Source of the DNA: Pholis gunnellus
Lineage: Eukaryota > Chordata > Actinopteri > Perciformes > Pholidae
Assembly (NCBI GenBank): GCA_910591455.2
Contig: OU342821.1
Coordinates: forward strand, 1,193,501-1,257,500
Length of the DNA: 64,000 nt
Direction: 5' to 3'
The notes beneath the pieces are model-generated. The model saw only the letters and a list, made by a program, of their open reading frames with translations, did not search any database and was not told the DNA's origin. Numbering within the stretch: position 1 is the first letter of the stretch; each line of letters starts with the position of its first letter. Shown one piece after another: positions 59,151 to 64,000 of this stretch. A program made the position numbers and the translations under genes.

Positions 59151-59230
<80 letters not shown>
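59151..59230 (+). repeat. (CT)n microsatellite serving as the polypyrimidine tract
   Basis: About 80 bp of CT, with single G and T interruptions, ends 5 nt before the acceptor CTCCAG (59230-59235). It therefore forms the whole pyrimidine tract of that 3' splice site. Confidence 0.95.
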
Positions 59231-59232
<2 letters not shown>

Positions 59233-59235
59233 CAG

Positions 59236-59346
59236 GTCTAGATAAGGGCAGTCAGTACAGTTTCCAGGTAGCAGCCATGACAGCCAATGGAACAGGTCCG
59301 GCCAGTGACTGGTTCACCGCTGAGACGCCGGAGAACGACCTGGATG
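59236..59346 (+). CDS. dcc: dcc exon: C-terminal part of FN3
   Basis: Completes a Gly codon, then [20 protein letters not shown] and PASDWFTAETPENDLD follow. Human DCC has [20 protein letters not shown] and NWYTAETPENDLD. The F-strand QYSFQV signature and a possible N-glycosylation site (NGT) are conserved. The exon is phase 1 at both ends, 111 nt. The donor is GATG|GTAAGA. It joins the next exon to give the [13 protein letters not shown] linker between FN3 and FN4. Confidence 0.96.
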
Positions 59347-61220
59347 GTAAGAACAGAGACGGAGAGAGACAGTAAGAGAGTGTGGAAGCAGTGATCTGTA
59401 CAGCAGCATGTAAATACTTCAACTGTCCCGACACACACATGAATATTTAACCACCTAAGATGGATAGATGGAGGGAAGATTCACCTCAGGGGAGGGAGGA
59501 GGGAGGAGGGGCAGGCGGGATGAGAAGGTTGGAAGGAGGAGGGGGAGGTGGAGGAGGGAGGAAAGTAAAAGAAAGGAAAGGTATTTCACAAGAGCATACA
59601 AAGTATGAAAAAGAATAGCTGCAATTCCGTAATTTATTTCTGTGTATCATTAAAAAACAACTAATGAGAGACATAAAAAACAGGAAACACTTTACTTAAA
59701 CTACTCTGTTTAGTATTCATGAGCTATAAACATTTAATAAATGGTTGATAAGTACAGTAACAAAGCAATTACATAAAAAGTCATTTCAGTGTCTTTTCAA
59801 ACCCACAAAAAAATAAATTCAATTTCTATAGAAAACAGACACAGAACAGAAACTCTTTGTCCCTCTCCTCTCACAATGGAAATGACGAGCACACCGCCTA
59901 GTGGTGCGTAGGCTTTTTAACATAAAATAAATCCCTGAAATTGTTGAGGATGTGAAAAAAAACATAAAGAAAAACATGAAGAATTGATGAATATATATGT
60001 ATGTTCAAGTGGAGTACATTTTGTATTAATGTATTTGAAATAAGAATAACTCAGCACCATGAGTGGAGGCCACTGTACAGCAATAGAGTAAACGCAGTTG
60101 TAATAATATTACATTTTTATTTGTATTCAATAATTTCTTTAAATGTTTGTATACTGATAATAAATGCTAAATAGAGGGTGTTAAGGAGGATGTTTCTACG
60201 ACGCCCATGTCTATAATGTGTTATAAACATTCTTATTATGCATTGTAATTGTCTTATAGCACTGTATAATTATAGTTATAAGGACTCATAAATATTCATT
60301 TTGCATTAATAACCCATCATGAAGATTTTATGACTCATAAGGTCAAGCCTATATGTGTGTGTGTGTGTTTGTGCGTGTATTTAAATATTATGCATTATAA
60401 TATGAATATAAGTTACTCTAAGTGGTCATTGTTTGCTTAATTGTTATTTTACAAGGCTTTTTGTGTTGTTCTTGCATATATTTAATGACATTGTTTTTAC
60501 TTGAATTAATTACACATATAAACATTGTAATGTATTATAACAGTAACTATAATGCATTATGAAAATAGTATCATGTGTTGCAACAGTGGGAATCATAATA
60601 GACTATGATCCTTGTAAAAAAAACATGAGTGAGTGACCAGCAATTATGAAGTAAAATGATACTTGACCTTATAAAACGCTTTATAATGTGTTATAATTAT
60701 TGTTATAAAGCAGTTTTATATTCACGAGTGCTTGAAATATTGAAAAAGGTACATGAATGACTGAAGAGCGAGAGAGAGAAAACCAACCATCAAACAGACA
60801 ATTGGATAATTAGAAAAGTGGACCTCAGGCTCAATCTCAGGAGGACGTCCTGGTCAGCAGGAAGCAGCTGAGATTAAAAAAAAAAACACATCCATGCTAA
60901 CTGTGTTTCCAGGCCGGGACAGAGGGAGACGGAAATCTTGTTTCAATGGATTATTACTCAATGAAGTGATATGAAGCGTCCCCCCCCCCGAGGACAGAGA
61001 GCTCACTAATCTGATCCAATCTGATGTTGAAATAACACAAAGTGTCAGGGCTTATTAGGGCCTAATACACAGCTAACAGGGTTAGCATCTGTAGGCCACG
61101 GCTGCTCTAAGTACCTGCAACGGCTGTGGCTAACAGGGTGAGCTTCAGAGCTTGCCGGTGCTGGAGGTCAGCCGGCACTAGACACTGAGGTCTGACGCGT
61201 CATTGTGTGTGTTTCTGCAG
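59347..61220 (+). other. dcc: dcc intron between FN3 and FN4 (1.9 kb)
   Basis: No exon seen. 59450-59580 is G/A-rich with GGAGGGAGG units. 59690-60750 is AT-rich, with many short TTATAA and ATTATAATG blocks, and starts with GGAAACACTTTACTTAAACT, a beginning typical of a fish repeat. 60760-61200 looks unique. The acceptor is GTTTCTGCAG at 61211-61220. Confidence 0.7.
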
Positions 61221-61415
61221 AGAGCCAGGTTCCCGACCAGCCCAGCTCCCTGCATGTCAGGCCGCTGCCCAACAGCATCATCATGTCCTGGACTCCGCCC
61301 CTCAGCCCAAACATCCTGGTTCGAGGCTACATCATTGGCTACGGAGTGGGAAGCCCCTATGCCGAGACGGTCCGAGTCGACAGCAAACAGAGATACTACT
61401 CCATCGAAAACCTGG
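61221..61415 (+). CDS. dcc: dcc exon: first two thirds of FN4 (netrin-binding domain)
   Basis: Completes a Glu codon, then [40 protein letters not shown] and [20 protein letters not shown], ending IENL and the first base of the next codon. Human DCC is almost identical over this stretch ([35 protein letters not shown]). FN4 is one of the domains reported to contact netrin-1, which explains the high conservation (family knowledge). The B-strand Trp (MSWTPP) is present. Phase 1 at both ends; donor CTGG|GTGAGG. The end of FN4 and the FN4-FN5 linker, which is alternatively spliced in mammals, are outside the window. Confidence 0.97.
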
Positions 61416-61589
61416 GTGAGGACGGGGTGGGAGGTGATGGGGGAGGAAACAGAAACAGTGGTGCTTCCGGCTTTTGTGCTAAGCTAGGGGGAACTCCATC
61501 AAAAGAGAAAAATGCTCAGACAAAAAAGTTTTCCATCAACACATTATAGAAGTAACTAAGGCAATAAAACTACTTGTAAAAAATCGAGA

Positions 61590-61760
61590 TACTTTGTTAG
61601 GTTTAGGCAACAAAACTTTCTCGAAAAAAAATACTTTGAGTGAGTATTTCACGACCTTTCAGTTTAGTGAAAGGTCGTCCTTTGGGTTAAAATAACTACA
61701 GATGAGCCGTTACTGTAGTACGCAAGTTACGTGACAAAAAAATCAACGTTGACTTATCGT
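61590..61760 (+). repeat. Dispersed repeat family F2, + copy
   Basis: GTTAGGTTTAGGCAACAAAA, GGGTTAAAATAACTACAGAT and AAATCAACGTTGACTTATCG match other copies. Confidence 0.75.
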
Positions 61761-61782
61761 TTCACATGAGGAAAGAGCTTAC

Positions 61783-61848
61783 ACCAGCCACACCAGCCAC
61801 ACCAGCCACACCAGCCACACCAGCCACACCAGCCACACCAGCCACAGA
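61783..61848 (+). repeat. (ACCAGCCAC)n minisatellite, about seven units
   Basis: Seven near-perfect 9-bp units in tandem. Confidence 0.95.
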
Positions 61849-62039
61849 CACCTGCAGAAACAAGCAGGGACGGAAATCTGGAAGTTACAAACTGAAGATT
61901 AATCTGTGATATATATTTGCATCACTGTAGAAAACTTTTTTCTTACATACTGTCTCATCAGCACTAAAATAAAACATGATTTCATGAATTCACTTCTCAA
62001 AATGTAGGCTACTTAACGACAACAAATATTTCATATTTC

Positions 62040-62470
62040 CCCATAAAGCCATCTGCTCCTGCAGACAAAGTGCCAATATTGACTCAGCGCCTCCCTGTTC
62101 CAGTAATTCATTGTGATGATGAAATCCCCATTTAATTACCATCAATAATTCAAAGAAATGTAATAAGAAAGCAGCTTGAGGAGGAAATCTAATTGTGAAG
62201 GGACGAGCGAGAGAAAATATCTTCCCCAGCGACCACAACAAGCAATCTGCATGCCAAAGAAGACAATAACAAATAGGGTGCATTTTCATACGCAGATGAA
62301 ATTTCCCGTCTCAGGTCTCATAATGGGGGAGTAATGGAAAAATAAAATCCTGTTGCCGTGTTGCATGCACACACGGGAGCGAGCGCACATATGTATACGA
62401 CATTTATAATTCATGGCGATCATTAATTCATGCGGCGAGGCGTCTGGGGAGCAGAGCGGCACGTTTGTTT
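62040..62470. other. Unique stretch, candidate conserved non-coding element
   Basis: Complex repeat-free sequence with AT-rich homeodomain-like cores: CCATTTAATTACCATCAATA (62127) and GATCATTAATTCATGCGGC (62419). A GC-rich end with GGCGAGGCGTCTGGGG follows. No coding signs. It sits about 0.6-1 kb after an exon. Confidence 0.3.
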
Positions 62471-62558
62471 AACTGATGCGAGGGGTTTGACGCTACATGG
62501 AGAGAACATGCAGCATCGTTAACCAGCAAATACTACAGATTTATTGTAAAAATATTTA

Positions 62559-63167
62559 CCCTCTGAACCCCAAAAACCCACCGGCGGTATTGAAAAGCAT
62601 GTTTTCGTTAAAACAAACACCTTCTGACCTTCCGACAGTTATTGAACACATCATGTCTGGCAAATGCTTCCATCAGAAAAAGCAGCCAAAACCAAGCTCA
62701 AAATTGTGATGTTTCATCAAAAACATTTTATTCTCCATGTCTCATTTAAAATCTCGCCCAAATAAACCGTTTTCTTCAACAAAAATCCTCTGACCACTTC
62801 AGCGCAACGATGAAGCTATGACTGATTCGCCTGAGACCAACAGTCATGTGACGAACATTTGGTGAAAGTGCAGGCTGAGAGAAGAGGAGAGGTTGTCCGT
62901 AGTAAATGCAAACAATTCAATATATATATAACACATAGACCCTGCTTTAAAAAAACAACAATAATAATTAATAATAATAAAATAAATTATTAAAGTAATT
63001 CAACTTATAGCTTATATATATATATATATATATAATGTGTTATATATGCACGAAAGACATTTTTGAGTCACTGCCTCTAGCCATGATTGTGCTGTTTCCA
63101 TAGAGGTGGAGGACTTTTATACTGCAGTGAAAATCAGGTGAAATGTGACTGCTTGGGGTTCAAAGGG
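62559..63167. mobile_element. piggyBac-like MITE, copy 2 (uninterrupted)
   Basis: The left end CCCTCTGAACCCCAA is the inverse of the right end TTGGGGTTCAAAGGG. TTAA follows the right end (63168-63171), and a one-base variant TTTA precedes the left end (62555-62558). CCCT-type ends next to TTAA are what piggyBac elements show. 609 bp, no transposase. It is the unbroken relative of the copy at 34579-36430. Confidence 0.7.
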
Positions 63168-63331
63168 TTAAATGTTTTTAATATTGCTGATAAGAGAAAT
63201 GAAGACCATCATGAGCATAGTGAAGTCAAAATGAAACTGGGTTAACCTTTGACCTTTCGTTCAATCTTTCCTCACTTTAACATTTAAAAAGCGTGTCGCT
63301 GAATCAGAAAACCAAAGAGCAATAAGCTACG

Positions 63332-63781
63332 CGGGGCTGATCACACCACGACGCGTCGCTACAGGCGCTGCCGCTTCAAAAACAGCTTGGCAAAGCAGGT
63401 CAGGCAAAAATGACATGGTGAACGTCTGGAGCGAGGCTGCATGCGCAACAGATTATATGTAATTAAGGAAAAGGGTTTATGTGCTCGCTCCCTCACTCCC
63501 TTGCTCAATAGAACTATCACAACATGACCTTCCCTCTCACATACTCCGTTCAGCTAACTAGCCCCACCACATCAGTGGTAAAGCAGTCAAACCTGCCGTT
63601 TGCATGATTTGATTGGCTGCCTTTGGCCAATTGCGACATTGACAAGCAACTTTGCGTCTGGAGCTGAAAAGTTGAGAATATTTTAACTTTTATGCGTGTC
63701 TAAAAAACGCAAGAAAAGCACGAGCCGTACCACAGCAAAACGTATTTTGCGGGCGACGCGTCTCGGTGTAATCAGGGCCTA
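63332..63781. mobile_element. Inverted-repeat element, non-autonomous (about 0.45 kb)
   Basis: The left end GCTGATCACACCACGACGCGTCGC (63336 on) matches the inverted right end GCGACGCGTCTCGGTGTAATCAG (63752-63774) over about 22 bp with few differences. No open frame. Superfamily unknown; no clear target duplication. Confidence 0.55.
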
Positions 63782-63867
63782 AGAAAGCAAATAATCTCAT
63801 GTCGGCCTCGTATCACATTTGCAGAAACGCACGATGCCACATGGTTAACGTTGTGAAACAATCCGTT

Positions 63868-63985
63868 TGGATTAGGCTACTTGGTTATGGGGGAAAAAAA
63901 GATTGTGGTTTGTGTTAAAATGATAATGTGACGTAACTTGAATTAATAAATAACAACCGTCCTTAGCGGACTTTCTTACATAATG
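63868..63985 (+). repeat. Dispersed repeat family F2, degenerate + copy
   Basis: TTAGGCTACTTGGTTATGGG, GATTGTGGTTTGTGTTAAAA and GTGACGTAACTTG follow the order seen in other F2 copies, with more differences. Confidence 0.55.
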
Positions 63986-64000
63986 TTATGTAACAAGCAT

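Larger units (their letters stand above)
55691..59235 (+). other. dcc: dcc intron inside FN3 (3.5 kb)
   Basis: Contains a TA microsatellite (56440-56482), GT repeats (56676-56728, 56873-56961), a CA repeat (57401-57441), a 21-bp tandem array (57608-57700), an inverted-repeat element (57850-58606) and a CT repeat that runs into the acceptor (59151-59230). Stretches 55700-56430, 56970-57400 and 58610-59150 look unique and show no exon. Confidence 0.75.
61416..64000 (+). other. dcc: dcc intron after the FN4 exon (5' part)
   Basis: No further exon found up to the window end. Holds an F2 copy (61590-61760), a 9-bp tandem array (61783-61848), a unique candidate conserved stretch (62040-62470), a piggyBac-like MITE (62559-63167), an inverted-repeat element (63332-63781) and the start of another F2 copy (63868-63985). 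Confidence 0.7.

Overview
This is vertebrate nuclear DNA, most likely from a ray-finned fish and probably a percomorph. The signs are large repeat-filled introns with GT-AG sites, abundant CA/GT microsatellites, and several repeats that I recognise as typical of teleosts: a Rex3-like LINE tail, Tc1-like and hAT remnants, and TTAA-flanked short elements. No prokaryotic, organellar or viral gene was seen.

The only gene I can support is one internal part of dcc (deleted in colorectal cancer), the netrin-1 receptor, on the + strand. Nine coding exons join in frame with matching intron phases: 1124-1244, 23465-23624, 28668-28822, 30076-30224, 30987-31125, 36896-36945, 55549-55690, 59236-59346 and 61221-61415. 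Together they give 1,222 nt, or 407 codons plus one base. In order they encode the end of Ig domain 4, fibronectin type III (FN) domains 1, 2 and 3, and most of FN4. The signal peptide and Ig1-3 lie upstream of the window. The rest of FN4, FN5-6, the transmembrane segment and the cytoplasmic P1-P3 motifs lie downstream. Paralogue choice (dcc, not neogenin) rests on diagnostic stretches such as [15 protein letters not shown] and [20 protein letters not shown].

The introns take up about 98 percent of the window. The 22 kb intron after Ig4 holds a TTAA-flanked short element, a TTAA-flanked element in two copies with a Tc1-like remnant between them, a decayed 48-bp tandem array, and three copies of a 0.5-kb dispersed family (F1). 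The FN1 intron holds an 883-bp hAT element with an exact 8-bp target duplication. The short FN2 intron is almost all LINE fragment. The next intron holds a Rex3-like LINE tail and a hAT-like element nested in a piggyBac-like one. The 18.6 kb FN3 intron holds two remnants of a ZMYM1-like hAT transposon, a 1.5 kb trinucleotide array and several unique stretches that look like conserved non-coding DNA. The last introns hold microsatellites, two further inverted-repeat elements and another candidate conserved stretch.

I did not find a new gene system. The points most worth a second look are the LINE-filled intron, the layered trinucleotide array, the 48-bp array that reads as a 16-residue repeat, microsatellites placed directly at splice sites, and a dispersed repeat that carries a CCAAT box next to a CRE. 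All homology calls come from memory of families, without database searches.
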